Notes under the pieces: model-generated
Databases searched by the model: none
What the model was told of the DNA's origin: nothing
Seen by the model: only the letters and a program-made list of their open reading frames with translations
Part shown: piece by piece, positions 43,605 to 56,645 of the stretch
Position numbering within the stretch: the first letter of the stretch is position 1
Layout: every line of letters starts with the position of its first letter
Made by a program: the position numbers and the translations under genes
DNA from: Astragalus membranaceus
Lineage: Eukaryota; Streptophyta; Magnoliopsida; Fabales; Fabaceae
DNA: 64,000 bases
NCBI GenBank assembly: GCA_039519185.1
Contig: JAZGSX010000012.1
Location: 186,001-250,000 of the forward strand
Direction of reading: 5' to 3'

Positions 43605-43680
43605 AACCACCCTAACTTCTCAATAACAGGAAGGTATGTTTTGTCAATTTTGAGGACAAAATTTTAGAAGTTGGGGTGAT
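43605..43680 (+). other. Patchwork filler and polypurine tract before LTR-C
   Basis: Pieces in order: AACCACCCTAA (antisense of the leader motif), TCAATAACAGGAAG (sense LTR-B), then GTATGTTTTGTCAATTTTG onward, the normal sequence before a polypurine tract (43666-43680). Only the last part is colinear with the LTR that follows. Confidence 0.75.
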
Positions 43681-45102
43681 TGTAACATCCCAAATTCCGC
43701 TAATTTAATTATATAAATTAGCAAGAGGTCAAGATGATTAATTAGCATTTTTGATTAAATATCATATGGCGAGTTAATTGGGATTTTAAGCGAATAGGAG
43801 CACAGGGGTATTTTCGTCTTTTTCACATATTTATGAGTTTCGGCTAAACCATCCTCCTTAGAACATCCCTATATGCAATATGTGATTATTGTGTAAGTAT
43901 TGGGTGATTAAAATTGACTCAAGAAGAAATTAAGGAAGTTTAAGCCAAAATTGGACATAAGGGCATTATGGTCATTTCGCCCTTTTAATGAATCTCAGCT
44001 GAAGCCTTACAACACTATACATTCAGAATTCATAGTGGCTGGAAACAGAAACTTCAAAGAGAGGAAAAGCTTGAGAGTGAGAGGGAGAAGAGAAGGAGGA
44101 GGTGAGAAGGAGAGGAAGGATCTCTATCATCCCTTCATGCATGTCCAATCTTTTTATACCATTCTTTCCCATTTCTTCTCCTCTACATTCTGATATAAAC
44201 ATCATCCTCAACACCCTTCTCCAGCTAATTTCGCCATTGTTGAACATTCAAGCTCCATTTGACCAAACTTGAGTAGCATTGCTTGCATGTGGTAATAGAA
44301 GCTTATGAAGAGTGGTAGAACCAAACTACTGAAGTTACATTGTTGATAGAGATCAAGTTGGAGGTGATTCAGTGATGGTTTCGAAGTGTGTAGAGCTTGG
44401 GTCCAGCTTAGAGCTCAAATGCATGGTCACACATGGTTGAAGATGAAACAACAAGTGCAACAGAAATTTCTGCTGGAAAACCCGTATGACCTATCTCCAT
44501 TGTTTTCATCGTATCTCACGGTACACTGCTCCGATGATCGTGATTCTTGTCCCTCTGGAAACTAGACTCGAAGATATTCATTTTGGGCACAAGAACCGTA
44601 TGATTTCATGGAGAAATGAAGGAGATATCATGTCTCCAAGTTTCGGGTTCAGAATCAAGAAATGTCCTGGACCAGTCACCTTGTTTCGGGTTTATCTCCC
44701 AAGTTACTGGGTGCATGCGTGTGATCCTTTGACCATTGGAAAGTAGACAAAATTATCTACAGAATGGGCACTGGTTTGAAGGGTTTTGGCCACGATTTGA
44801 CCAAGATACGCGTGTTACAAAACTGCTCACTGATTCTGGAAAACGGATGCGAAATTGGAAGTGTTGGTTCCTCAAATTTCGGATCGAATCGCCAAAGTTC
44901 GAGAGACGCCAATTCCGTAGTCAAGGAGGAAGTTCAGTAGCTGGAATTGTGATTGGTTGCTGTTCCGAAGTTCAGTTTCGAGTATCGGACGAGTTCGGTG
45001 CGAGTACGTGATTACGGGGATTGTTCGAGTGGTTACGGTTCGTGAAGACGTGATTTCTCGCGAGGTCGTCAAATCGGTGAGTTCTATACTCGCTTAGGGA
45101 CA
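43681..45102 (+). repeat. LTR-C-like fragment (5' part, plus strand)
   Basis: It starts TGTAACATCC after a polypurine tract. It resembles the LTR-C copies at 47050-50141 and 53554-56645 but is clearly diverged from them. It is cut after CTTAGGGAC, well before its palindrome array, and jumps to the primer site of an LTR-C element. Confidence 0.85.
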
Positions 45103-45103
45103 T

Positions 45104-45476
45104 TATGGTATCAGAGCAGTTCGACCTAGTCGGGCTTAGTTTAGTTTAGGGTTGAGTCGATTCCTTGTTAGTCCTTGTTGTGATTACACTTGTGATGCTA
45201 AGAGACATTGAGCCTGATCAACTCAATACTTGGTGTATCATAAGCGGAATTATGGAAGGATGACCAAGACGTAGTCCTCGACCAAGACCGAAGTTCCTTA
45301 AAACCCGCTTCATCTTAGGGAATACTGGAAAGGAGAAGGTAGTTAAGTCATCAACTCCGAATGCAAAGTTAAAAGGCAGCCGATCAAGGGAAAGAAAGTG
45401 CAGTTGTATGATCCCTCAAGATTCTCCAAGTGTTTTGCTGGTAGGAAGCCCAAGAGGTGGATGTCGTCCTAGTGCG
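45104..45476 (+). repeat. Left arm of a 373-bp inverted repeat (LTR-C leader and gag relic)
   Basis: This holds the primer site (45106-45117), leader and degenerate gag sequence. It is mirrored base for base in length at 46676-47048. The gag start codon is followed within three codons by a stop, so no protein is expected. The fold-back junction is TGCG (45473-45476). Confidence 0.88.
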
Positions 45477-47049
45477 GCTTCAACTGTCTGGAGGCATAGG
45501 CAACTACTTGTTGATTCTGCATTAGGACACATCCTAAACCCTTACCAGAGGCGTCGCAATAGATTTGGAATCCTACGGACGGATCTGGAAGAATCAGGAT
45601 AGGTGCAGAAGTCAAACAATCCTTCATTTCCGTGAAACGATTATCACAGTCCGAGTCCCAAACCAACGGCTGACCCTTGCGAGTTAACCGAGTGAGTGGA
45701 AGAACCAGCTGGGAAAATCCTTGAATGAATCTTCGATAATACCCGGCTAATCCCAAGAAGTTTCTTACCTCAGTAACCGTGGATGGTTGTTCCCAGTATA
45801 CCACAGCTTCAATCTTGCTGGGATCCACTGCAACACCAGCCCTAGATATCACATGGCCCAGAAACTTAACTTCGGGCATCCAAAAATCACATTTGGATGG
45901 CTTAGCATACAACTTCTTCTCTCGGAGTGCGTTCAGAACAATTCGGAGATGTTGCACATGCTCCTCAATCGTCTTAGAGTACACCAAGATATCATCAATG
46001 AACACCACCACAAACTGATCCAGCAAATCATCAATACACAATCTCATACTTCCGTCCTCCTTCTTAACAAGCAACACTGGAGCACCCCATGGTGAGGCAC
46101 TCGGCCGGATAAACCGCTTGGAAATTAGCTCTTCTAGTTGAACTTTCAATTCCCTCAACTCTAACGGCGACATCGTATACGGGGCTATAGAAATAGGTCC
46201 AGTGCCCGGAACCAACTCTATAGAGAATTCCACTTCACGATCCGGAGGAAATGAAGGAACTTCATCGGGAAACACATCAAGAAATTCATTAGGAACTTGC
46301 ACAGAAGATAAATCTAGACCTGTCTCAGTGGATGCAGACAACGTCATGACATAAGCTTCTGCGCCTTGAAACAAACAGTCACTGGCTGAAGTGAATGAGA
46401 TAACAACTTCAGAATTGGTCGGCTGTAGCTCCACTGACTCGGAGGCGAAACCGATAGTCCGATGAAACAATCAACATTCACATGGTTTGCATTCGTTCAT
46501 CTCATACCTAGGACAATATCCACATTCTCGGTGGAGTGTCTGTAGCCTTGACTTTCTGAGCCTCTGCAGTGTAGACCCTCTCTCGAGCCGAAGTAGGCTG
46601 ATCTGACTCTTTCTTTTCCTCTTTTTGGGCACTCTGGATTGAGTGACCCTTTTTCTTAAAATATTACCACTGAGTCGCACTAGGACGACATCCACCTCTT
46701 GGGCTTCCTACCAGCAAAACACTTGGAGAATCTTGAGGAATCATACAACTGCACTTTCTTTCCCTTGATCGGCTGCCTTTTAACTTTGCATTCGGAGTTG
46801 ATGACTTAACTACCTTCTCCTTTCCAGTATTCCCTAAGATGAAGTGGGTTTTAAGGAACTTCGGTCTTGGTCGAGGACTACGTCTTGGTCATCCTTCCAT
46901 AATTCCGCTTATGATACACCAAGTATTGAGTTGATCAGGCTCAATGTCTCTTAGCATCACAAGTGTAATCACAACAAGGACTAACAAGGAATCGACTCAA
47001 CCCTAAACTAAACTAAGCCCGACTAGGTCGAACTGCTCTGATACCATAA
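45473..47049 (-). pseudogene. LTR-C interior, second partial copy (gag relic and broken RT/RNase H)
   Basis: Minus strand. It is a direct repeat of 51977-53553 at 6,504 bp distance. The open part (45469-46470) covers the end of protease, RT with two internal deletions and the start of RNase H. RT lacks the segment between the CID block and FIDD. One substitution relative to the other copy was seen (M for L in the FTE-KDCL block). Integrase is missing because of the fold-back at 45473. Confidence 0.85.
47035..47046 (-). other. Primer binding site, LTR-C second copy
   Basis: Minus-strand TGGTATCAGAGC, three bases after the LTR end at 47050. Confidence 0.88.
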
Positions 47050-47871
47050 TGTAACACCCCAATAAATTCTAAAATATAGAATCACCGAAGTGCACTAAAT
47101 GGCACACATCAGAGTAACTTCCTGTTATTGAAATATTGAACACAACTAAAACTTTTGACAATACATAATATCTGGTTCTCTGAACCTCATAAGCTTTCTG
47201 AAAATGCTTAAGTTCCAAAACTTAAGACTTGTACATATCCTGGTGTTCAATACTCAAAACATAAAGTAGCGGAAACGATTTTACAACTTGACAATGAAAG
47301 TTATACAATCGGAACATAGAAACAATAAACGGAACAAAGGTCTAAAACATTAAACTAGGTCTTCAATGACTCCAAGAGTCACACCAGCTAACCATGCTTT
47401 ACCGCCTTTGCTTTCCCCTGTTTCTCTGTAAAAACCACAAATATGAAGGGTGAGATAAACATTATCTCAGTGAGTCCTATCGAGACCCCTTACAACTCTA
47501 GCGGTTCATTATGCCTTGTTTTGAACTCGTGGTCCTAAAAAGCAACCACGTGGAAATACATTCAATTCCTGTAACCTTCATGCTCATGGCCCTCCTAAGC
47601 GACACATGAAGCATGCAATCTTTGTTCCATGTTTTTAGCATAACACCTCAGTCTACCTATTTTATAGGCATCTCTTGACCTTTTGGTGAACCCATCCCGC
47701 TATTTCTAGCAGGGGAAACATTCTTGAGTCTAGGTTTTGGGGCTCATGACTTCCCCTCCCCTAGTATGCTAACCTCTTAGGGTCGTCACCCTTTTTCCTC
47801 TTGTATTTATTATACATTTTCAGTCTGTGTACCCGCAATGGGCTGTTAGTCATTCCAGTCAAGTACCATGT

Positions 47872-48055
47872 ACCATATCAGTCAATTTCAGTGTATAATA
47901 TCAGTCAAGTACCGTGTACCATATCAGTCAATTTCAGTGTATAATATCAGTCAAGTACCGTGTACCATATCAGTCAATTTCAGTGTATAATATCAGTCAA
48001 GTACCGTGTACCATATCAGTCAATTTCAGTGTATAATATCAGTCAAGTACCGTGT
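47872..48055 (-). repeat. Four-unit 46-bp tandem repeat in LTR-C
   Basis: Units containing ACCATATCAGTCAATTTCAG start at 47872, 47918, 47964 and 48010. LTR-C copy 1 has the same four (54376-54559). The LTR fragment at 56646-57657 has about two and LTR-B has one. Confidence 0.92.
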
Positions 48056-48268
48056 GTTATTATCATTCTTTGACATTTGCACTCTCGCGTTCTCTAAGAG
48101 CCGTTTTCTATTTTATTCATAACACACAAACTTTCTATCGAACCTGCTCAATCTCTTACCATTGTTACCTTTTCATTGTTGTGGGACCTTGGGGAATGGA
48201 TTAGAAGAGGATTGGAATCATTTGGAATGGATAAAAAGGTACTTTGAAATTGAAGGTCAGAAAATCTC

Positions 48269-48448
48269 ACACGACCCGTGCGTGTAGGCGCACGACCCGT
48301 GCGTGGTTCAACAGTTTGTAGAAATTGTCCAGGAAGATACGCACGACCCGTGCGACTAAGCGCACGATCCGTGCGTGTTTTAAAAATCCAGTTCCTATCG
48401 TATCAGATGGAGGCGCACGACCCGTGCTCGTAGGCACACGATCCGTGC
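48269..48448 (-). promoter_or_regulatory. Three palindrome pairs in LTR-C
   Basis: Pairs start at 48269, 48341 and 48415 with partners at 48290, 48362 and 48436, again exactly 21 bp apart. The arrangement equals that of LTR-A and LTR-B although surrounding sequence differs. The second LTR-C copy has it at 54773-54952. Confidence 0.62.
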
Positions 48449-50189
48449 GTCTCTATCAGTTTTCCAGAAAATAGGTTTTTCATGAGTAAATCCGTTCCAT
48501 TCCGATTCCCATTTCCTTTCCGATCGAGACCCTAACATAACAGTTATTATTCCAGACCAGCGAAAGCGATTAAACAGTCCAACAACATATATCATAATTC
48601 AACAATCCAATCAATTCGAGGAATTATGCGATTTACGGTTTTTCGATAAAAACATTTTCGTTAAGTTTTCGCAAAGCGGTTTTCCATAATATCGTTTCAG
48701 GAAATAACATGACTCGACAACAAAACGTCCCTAAGCGAGTATAGAACTCACCGATTTGACGACCTCGCGAGAAATCACGTCCTCACGAACCGTAACCTCT
48801 CGAACAATCCCCGTAATCACGTACTCGCACCGAACTCGTCCGATTCTCGAAACTGAACTTCGGAACGGCAACCATTCACAAATCCAGCTACTGAACTTCC
48901 TCCTTGACTACGGAATTGGCGTCTCTCGAACTTTGGCGATTCGATCCGAAATTTGAGGAACCAACACTTCCAATTTCGCATCCGTTTTCCAGAATCAGTG
49001 AGCCGTTTTGTAACATGCATATCTTGGTCAAATCGTGGTCAAAACCCTTCAAACCAGTGCCCATTCTGTAGATAATTTTGTCTACTTTCTAATGGTCAAA
49101 GGATCATACGCATGCATCTAGTAACTTGGGAGATACACCCGAAACAAGGTGACTGGGTCAAAACTGTCTCTAATCCAAAACTGAAACTTGCAATTCCTTT
49201 TTCTTCCGCCATACTCAATGAAATCGGTTCATTCTTGTGCCTAATCCGAAGCATTTCGTGTCTAGTTTCTGAATCATCAAGAATCATGTTCATCCGAGCT
49301 GTGTACAGAGAGATACGATCAAGCCAATGAAGGTAGGTCATACGGGTTTTTCCCAGATTTTCTGTGGGACTTGCAACTTCAATCTCAACTTCGACTTTCA
49401 TCTCCAACAACTACTCAAAATGAATCCTAAGCACTTATAGTTTCAGAACCTTCCTCAAATGTGCTTCTAACAACAAAGTGGGTTCAGCTCCACTCGAATT
49501 TACACTCCTCTTGAACATGCAACACTCTAAGCTTTCAAAACTCCATTTTCCTCACTTTGAGCTTTGAATATTCAGAAATGGTGAAATGAGAAGGATGAAG
49601 ATGTGGGTGTTGTTTCAGGTGTCATTAGGAAGAGGATGTGGAGCTGAGTTCAATGAACCAAAAATGAGTGACATGCACCAAGGATTGAGAGAGTTTCCTC
49701 CTATTCTTTTCTTCCTCACTCTCATGGTTCCTTCTCCCTCTTTTCTCTCTAGTCTCTCTCTTTTCTTCTTTTGATTTCCAGCAAAATGAATTCTGATTGT
49801 TTAATATGGTAAGGCTTCAGCTGAGATTCACTAAAAGGGCAAAATGACCATAATGCCCCTATGTCCAAATTTTGCTTAAACTTCCTTAATTTCTTCTTAA
49901 GTCAATTTTAATCACCCAATACTTATACAATAATCACATATTGCATATAGGGATGTTCTGTGGAGGATGGTTTAGCCGAAACTCATAAATATGTGAAAAA
50001 GACGAAAATACCCCTGCGCTCCTATTTGCTTAAAATCCCAATTAACTCGCCATATGATAATTTAATCAAAAATGCGTAATTAATCATCTTGACCTCTTGC
50101 TAATTTAAATAATTTAAATTAGCGAAATTGGGGATGTTACAATCACTCCAACTTCTAAAATTTTGTCCTCAAAATTGACAAAACATACC

Positions 50190-52974
50190 TTACTCGAACA
50201 AATACGGATATTTCTCCCGCATGCTCTCCTCTACTTCCCATGTCGCTTCGTCAGGTGACGCACCGTCCCAAAGCACCTTGACAATAGGAATTGACCTCGT
50301 CCGGAGCGTTTCTCGCCGCGTTCGATGATTCCGATTGGGGTAGGATGATTAGATAGATCCGGTCTGATGTCAATCGCTTCATAACTCAAGGGTTGATTCG
50401 GATCATGGATATACTTTCTTAACTGCGATACATGAAACACATCATGTAATCTGGACAATTCTGGAGGTAATGCAATGCGATACGCTACCGGCCCAACTCG
50501 CTCGATAATCTGGAAGGGTCCGACATACCGAGGACTGAGCTTCTTCGCTCGCAAAGCAATACCGGTCCCGATGGTTGGAGAAAGTCTCAAAAAGACATGG
50601 TCTCCTTGTTTGAATTCTAACGGCCTTCTTCTCTTATCCGCGTAACTATTTTGTCGACTCTGCGCGGCTTTCATCCTTTCTCTTATCTGACGGATCTTCT
50701 CCGTGGTCTCACGAACCAAATCCGGTCCCAACAATCTCTGTTCACCTACATCCCACCAACACAATGGTGTTCTACACTTTCTCCCATACAATGCTTCATA
50801 TGGAGTCATTCCGATACTAGAATGATAACTGTTGTTGTACGAGAATTCCACCAATGGAAGATGATCCTCCCATCTGCCTCCACTATCAAGTACACAAGCT
50901 CTCAACATATCCTCCAATGTCTGGATTGTCCTCTCAGTCTGCCCGTCTGTCTGAGGATGGTATGCGGTGCTAACACACACCTTTGTTCCTAACGCCATGT
51001 TCAATGCTCTCCAAAATCGAGATGTAAACTTGGGATCTCGATCACAGATGATACTTGTAGGGATTCCATGCAACTTCACAATATTCTTGAGATATTCATC
51101 TGCTAACCTAGCAACCTTGTGAGTCGAACGCACTGGAATAAAATGAGCGGACTTGGTCAGGCGATCCACCACTACCCAAATAGAATCATTTCCGGTTTGG
51201 GACCGTGGCAATCCCATGACAAAATCCATAGATATGCTTTCCCATTTCCATTCAGGTACATTCAACGGTTGTAACTGGCCACCTGGCTTCCGGTGCTCTA
51301 TCTTAACCTTTTGACAAGTCAAGCATCGAGACACAAACTCTGCTATATCCACTTTCATACCCGGCCACCAGTACAATTGCTTCAGATCTCGATACATCTT
51401 GGTAGACCCCGGATGTATTGAGAACTGACTCTTATGAGCCTCCTCTAACACTTGCCTCTTCACATCCTCATCATTCGGCACACAGATTCTGCCATCAAAA
51501 CAAATTACACCATCACCGTCTTCGGTGTAACTCGGCAATCTCTTCTGCGATTGCAGCTCTACATCACTTTCTTGGGGTGAGCGAATTAGATTTCTCAAAG
51601 GATTCGAAATCCGAATGTGACTCAACACCAACCTATTCCTTCTTGACTTAACTCTCAAGTTAAGGTCTCTAAACGATTCCAACAAAGACATCTCGTGCAT
51701 CACCAACTCTGTAGTGTGGATAGACTTTCTACTTAAAGCATCGGCCACAACATTAGCCCTACCAGGATGGTACTTCAATTCAATATCATAATCTTTCAGG
51801 AATTCTACCCAATCTCCCCTGTCTGTTGTTCAGCTCTTTTTGGTCAAAACAAATACTTAAGGCTCTTGTGGTCACTAAAGACTTCGAAACGAGACCCGTA
51901 CAGGTAATGTCTCCAAATCTTTAGGGCAAACACAATCGCCGCTAATTCTAAATCATGAGTTGGGTAATTCTCTTCATGCGGCTTCAACTGTCTGGAGGCA
52001 TAGGCAACTACTTGTTGATTCTGCATTAGGACACATCCTAAACCCTTACCAGAGGCGTCGCAATAGATTTGGAATCCTACGGACGGATCTGGAAGAATCA
52101 GGATAGGTGCAGAAGTCAAACAATCCTTCAATTCCGTGAAACGATTATCACAGTCCGAGTCCCAAACCAACGGCTGACCCTTGCGAGTTAACCGAGTGAG
52201 TGGAAGAACCAGCTGGGAAAATCCTTGAATGAATCTTCGATAATACCCGGCTAATCCCAAGAAGTTTCTTACCTCAGTAACCGTGGATGGTTGTTCCCAG
52301 TATACCACAGCTTCAATCTTGCTGGGATCCACTGCAACACCAGCCCTAGATATCACATGGCCCAGAAACTTAACTTCGGGCATCCAAAAATCACATTTGG
52401 ATGGCTTAGCATACAACTTCTTCTCTCGGAGTGCGTTCAGAACAATTCGGAGATGTTGCACATGCTCCTCAATCGTCTTAGAGTACACCAAGATATCATC
52501 AATGAACACCACCACAAACTGATCCAGCAAATCATCAATACACAATCTCATACTTCCGTCCTCCTTCTTAACAAGCAACACTGGAGCACCCCATGGTGAG
52601 GCACTCGGCCGGATAAACCGCTTGGAAATTAGCTCTTCTAGTTGAACTTTCAATTCCCTCAACTCTAACGGCGACATCGTATACGGGGCTATAGAAATAG
52701 GTCCAGTGCCCGGAACCAACTCTATAGAGAATTCCACTTCACGATCCGGAGGAAATGAAGGAACTTCATCGGGAAACACATCAAGAAATTCATTAGGAAC
52801 TTGCACAGAAGATAAATCTAGACCTGTCTCAGTGGATGCAGACAACGTCATGACATAAGCTTCTGCGCCTTGAAACAAACAGTCACTGGCTGAAGTGAAT
52901 GAGATAACAACTTCAGAATTGGTCGGCTGTAGCTCCACTGACTCGGAGGCGAAACCGATAGTCCGATGAAACAA
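50190..52974 (-). pseudogene. LTR-C pol with RT deletions and frameshifts
   Basis: Minus strand. 52974-51844 reads protease end, RT and RNase H. RT has two in-frame losses of about 19 and 68 residues that remove fingers and palm motifs up to the FIDD block. Single-base insertions near 51845 and 51811 break the frame between RNase H and the rest. 51778-50231 reads integrase with HHCC and DD35E intact. A one-base loss near 50308 shifts the chromodomain-like tail out of frame; the normal stop would be at 50190-50192. It cannot encode a working RT. Confidence 0.9.
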
Positions 52975-53404
52975 TCAACATTCACATGGTTTGCATTCGT
53001 TCATCTCATACCTAGGACAATATCCACATTCTCGGTGGAGTGTCTGTAGCCTTGACTTTCTGAGCCTCTGCAGTGTAGACCCTCTCTCGAGCCGAAGTAG
53101 GCTGATCTGACTCTTTCTTTTCCTCTTTTTGGGCACTCTGGATTGAGTGACCCTTTTTCTTAAAATATTACCACTGAGTCGCACTAGGACGACATCCACC
53201 TCTTGGGCTTCCTACCAGCAAAACACTTGGAGAATCTTGAGGAATCATACAACTGCACTTTCTTTCCCTTGATCGGCTGCCTTTTAACTTTGCATTCGGA
53301 GTTGATGACTTAACTACCTTCTCCTTTCCAGTATTCCCTAAGATGAAGTGGGTTTTAAGGAACTTCGGTCTTGGTCGAGGACTACGTCTTGGTCATCCTT
53401 CCAT
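52975..53404 (-). pseudogene. Degenerate gag of the LTR-C element
   Basis: The position of the gag start (53404) is recognisable from the preceding leader, but the frame stops after three codons. Most of the capsid and zinc-knuckle coding sequence is missing or scrambled. A short MDVVL block from protease joins unrelated-looking sequence near 53195. Confidence 0.7.
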
Positions 53405-53538
53405 AATTCCGCTTATGATACACCAAGTATTGAGTTGATCAGGCTCAATGTCTCTTAGCATCACAAGTGTAATCACAACAAGGACTAACAAGGAATCGAC
53501 TCAACCCTAAACTAAACTAAGCCCGACTAGGTCGAACT

Positions 53539-53550
53539 GCTCTGATACCA
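53539..53550 (-). other. Primer binding site of the LTR-C element
   Basis: Minus-strand TGGTATCAGAGC next to the LTR end at 53554. Confidence 0.88.
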
Positions 53551-53553
53551 TAA

Positions 53554-56500
53554 TGTAACACCCCAATAAATTCTAAAATATAGAATCACCGAAGTGCACT
53601 AAATGGCACACATCAGAGTAACTTCCTGTTATTGAAATATTGAACACAACTAAAACTTTTGACAATACATAATATCTGGTTCTCTGAACCTCATAAGCTT
53701 TCTGAAAATGCTTAAGTTCCAAAACTTAAGACTTGTACATATCCTGGTGTTCAATACTCAAAACATAAAGTAGCGGAAACGATTTTACAACTTGACAATG
53801 AAAGTTATACAATCGGAACATAGAAACAATAAACGGAACAAAGGTCTAAAACATTAAACTAGGTCTTCAATGACTCCAAGAGTCACACCAGCTAACCATG
53901 CTTTACCGCCTTTGCTTTCCCCTGTTTCTCTGTAAAAACCACAAATATGAAGGGTGAGATAAACATTATCTCAGTGAGTCCTATCGAGACCCCTTACAAC
54001 TCTAGCGGTTCATTATGCCTTGTTTTGAACTCGTGGTCCTAAAAAGCAACCACGTGGAAATACATTCAATTCCTGTAACCTTCATGCTCATGGCCCTCCT
54101 AAGCGACACATGAAGCATGCAATCTTTGTTCCATGTTTTTAGCATAACACCTCAGTCTACCTATTTTATAGGCATCTCTTGACCTTTTGGTGAACCCATC
54201 CCGCTATTTCTAGCAGGGGAAACATTCTTGAGTCTAGGTTTTGGGGCTCATGACTTCCCCTCCCCTAGTATGCTAACCTCTTAGGGTCGTCACCCTTTTT
54301 CCTCTTGTATTTATTATACATTTTCAGTCTGTGTACCCGCAATGGGCTGTTAGTCATTCCAGTCAAGTACCATGTACCATATCAGTCAATTTCAGTGTAT
54401 AATATCAGTCAAGTACCGTGTACCATATCAGTCAATTTCAGTGTATAATATCAGTCAAGTACCGTGTACCATATCAGTCAATTTCAGTGTATAATATCAG
54501 TCAAGTACCGTGTACCATATCAGTCAATTTCAGTGTATAATATCAGTCAAGTACCGTGTGTTATTATCATTCTTTGACATTTGCACTCTCGCGTTCTCTA
54601 AGAGCCGTTTTCTATTTTATTCATAACACACAAACTTTCTATCGAACCTGCTCAATCTCTTACCATTGTTACCTTTTCATTGTTGTGGGACCTTGGGGAA
54701 TGGATTAGAAGAGGATTGGAATCATTTGGAATGGATAAAAAGGTACTTTGAAATTGAAGGTCAGAAAATCTCACACGACCCGTGCGTGTAGGCGCACGAC
54801 CCGTGCGTGGTTCAACAGTTTGTAGAAATTGTCCAGGAAGATACGCACGACCCGTGCGACTAAGCGCACGATCCGTGCGTGTTTTAAAAATCCAGTTCCT
54901 ATCGTATCAGATGGAGGCGCACGACCCGTGCTCGTAGGCACACGATCCGTGCGTCTCTATCAGTTTTCCAGAAAATAGGTTTTTCATGAGTAAATCCGTT
55001 CCATTCCGATTCCCATTTCCTTTCCGATCGAGACCCTAACATAACAGTTATTATTCCAGACCAGCGAAAGCGATTAAACAGTCCAACAACATATATCATA
55101 ATTCAACAATCCAATCAATTCGAGGAATTATGCGATTTACGGTTTTTCGATAAAAACATTTTCGTTAAGTTTTCGCAAAGCGGTTTTCCATAATATCGTT
55201 TCAGGAAATAACATGACTCGACAACAAAACGTCCCTAAGCGAGTATAGAACTCACCGATTTGACGACCTCGCGAGAAATCACGTCCTCACGAACCGTAAC
55301 CTCTCGAACAATCCCCGTAATCACGTACTCGCACCGAACTCGTCCGATTCTCGAAACTGAACTTCGGAACGGCAACCATTCACAAATCCAGCTACTGAAC
55401 TTCCTCCTTGACTACGGAATTGGCGTCTCTCGAACTTTGGCGATTCGATCCGAAATTTGAGGAACCAACACTTCCAATTTCGCATCCGTTTTCCAGAATC
55501 AGTGAGCCGTTTTGTAACATGCATATCTTGGTCAAATCGTGGTCAAAACCCTTCAAACCAGTGCCCATTCTGTAGATAATTTTGTCTACTTTCTAATGGT
55601 CAAAGGATCATACGCATGCATCTAGTAACTTGGGAGATACACCCGAAACAAGGTGACTGGGTCAAAACTGTCTCTAATCCAAAACTGAAACTTGCAATTC
55701 CTTTTTCTTCCGCCATACTCAATGAAATCGGTTCATTCTTGTGCCTAATCCGAAGCATTTCGTGTCTAGTTTCTGAATCATCAAGAATCATGTTCATCCG
55801 AGCTGTGTACAGAGAGATACGATCAAGCCAATGAAGGTAGGTCATACGGGTTTTTCCCAGATTTTCTGTGGGACTTGCAACTTCAATCTCAACTTCGACT
55901 TTCATCTCCAACAACTACTCAAAATGAATCCTAAGCACTTATAGTTTCAGAACCTTCCTCAAATGTGCTTCTAACAACAAAGTGGGTTCAGCTCCACTCG
56001 AATTTACACTCCTCTTGAACATGCAACACTCTAAGCTTTCAAAACTCCATTTTCCTCACTTTGAGCTTTGAATATTCAGAAATGGTGAAATGAGAAGGAT
56101 GAAGATGTGGGTGTTGTTTCAGGTGTCATTAGGAAGAGGATGTGGAGCTGAGTTCAATGAACCAAAAATGAGTGACATGCACCAAGGATTGAGAGAGTTT
56201 CCTCCTATTCTTTTCTTCCTCACTCTCATGGTTCCTTCTCCCTCTTTTCTCTCTAGTCTCTCTCTTTTCTTCTTTTGATTTCCAGCAAAATGAATTCTGA
56301 TTGTTTAATATGGTAAGGCTTCAGCTGAGATTCACTAAAAGGGCAAAATGACCATAATGCCCCTATGTCCAAATTTTGCTTAAACTTCCTTAATTTCTTC
56401 TTAAGTCAATTTTAATCACCCAATACTTATACAATAATCACATATTGCATATAGGGATGTTCTGTGGAGGATGGTTTAGCCGAAACTCATAAATATGTGA

Positions 56501-56645
56501 AAAAGACGAAAATACCCCTGCGCTCCTATTTGCTTAAAATCCCAATTAACTCGCCATATGATAATTTAATCAAAAATGCGTAATTAATCATCTTGACCTC
56601 TTGCTAATTTAAATAATTTAAATTAGCGAAATTGGGGATGTTACA
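53554..56645 (-). repeat. LTR-C copy 1 (3,092 bp)
   Basis: Same length and near-identical sequence to 47050-50141 at an offset of 6,504 bp. It is the 5' LTR of the minus-strand LTR-C element and the outer edge of the tandem array. Its start at 56645 is joined directly to an LTR-B-type fragment. Confidence 0.93.

Larger units (their letters stand above)
47050..50141 (-). repeat. LTR-C copy 2 (3,092 bp)
   Basis: On the minus strand it starts TGTAACATCC at 50141 and ends TGTTACA at 47050. It has three palindrome pairs (48269-48448), a four-unit 46-bp tandem repeat (47872-48055) and the hairpin at 47451-47469. It is shared by the upstream and downstream units of a tandem array. Confidence 0.93.
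50142..53553 (-). mobile_element. LTR-C element interior (3.4 kb), between two LTRs
   Basis: It lies between primer site (53539-53550) and polypurine tract (50142-50156, with one base change from the usual form). It is much shorter than the element II interior (4,562 bp) because gag and RT carry large deletions. It is defective. Confidence 0.9.
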
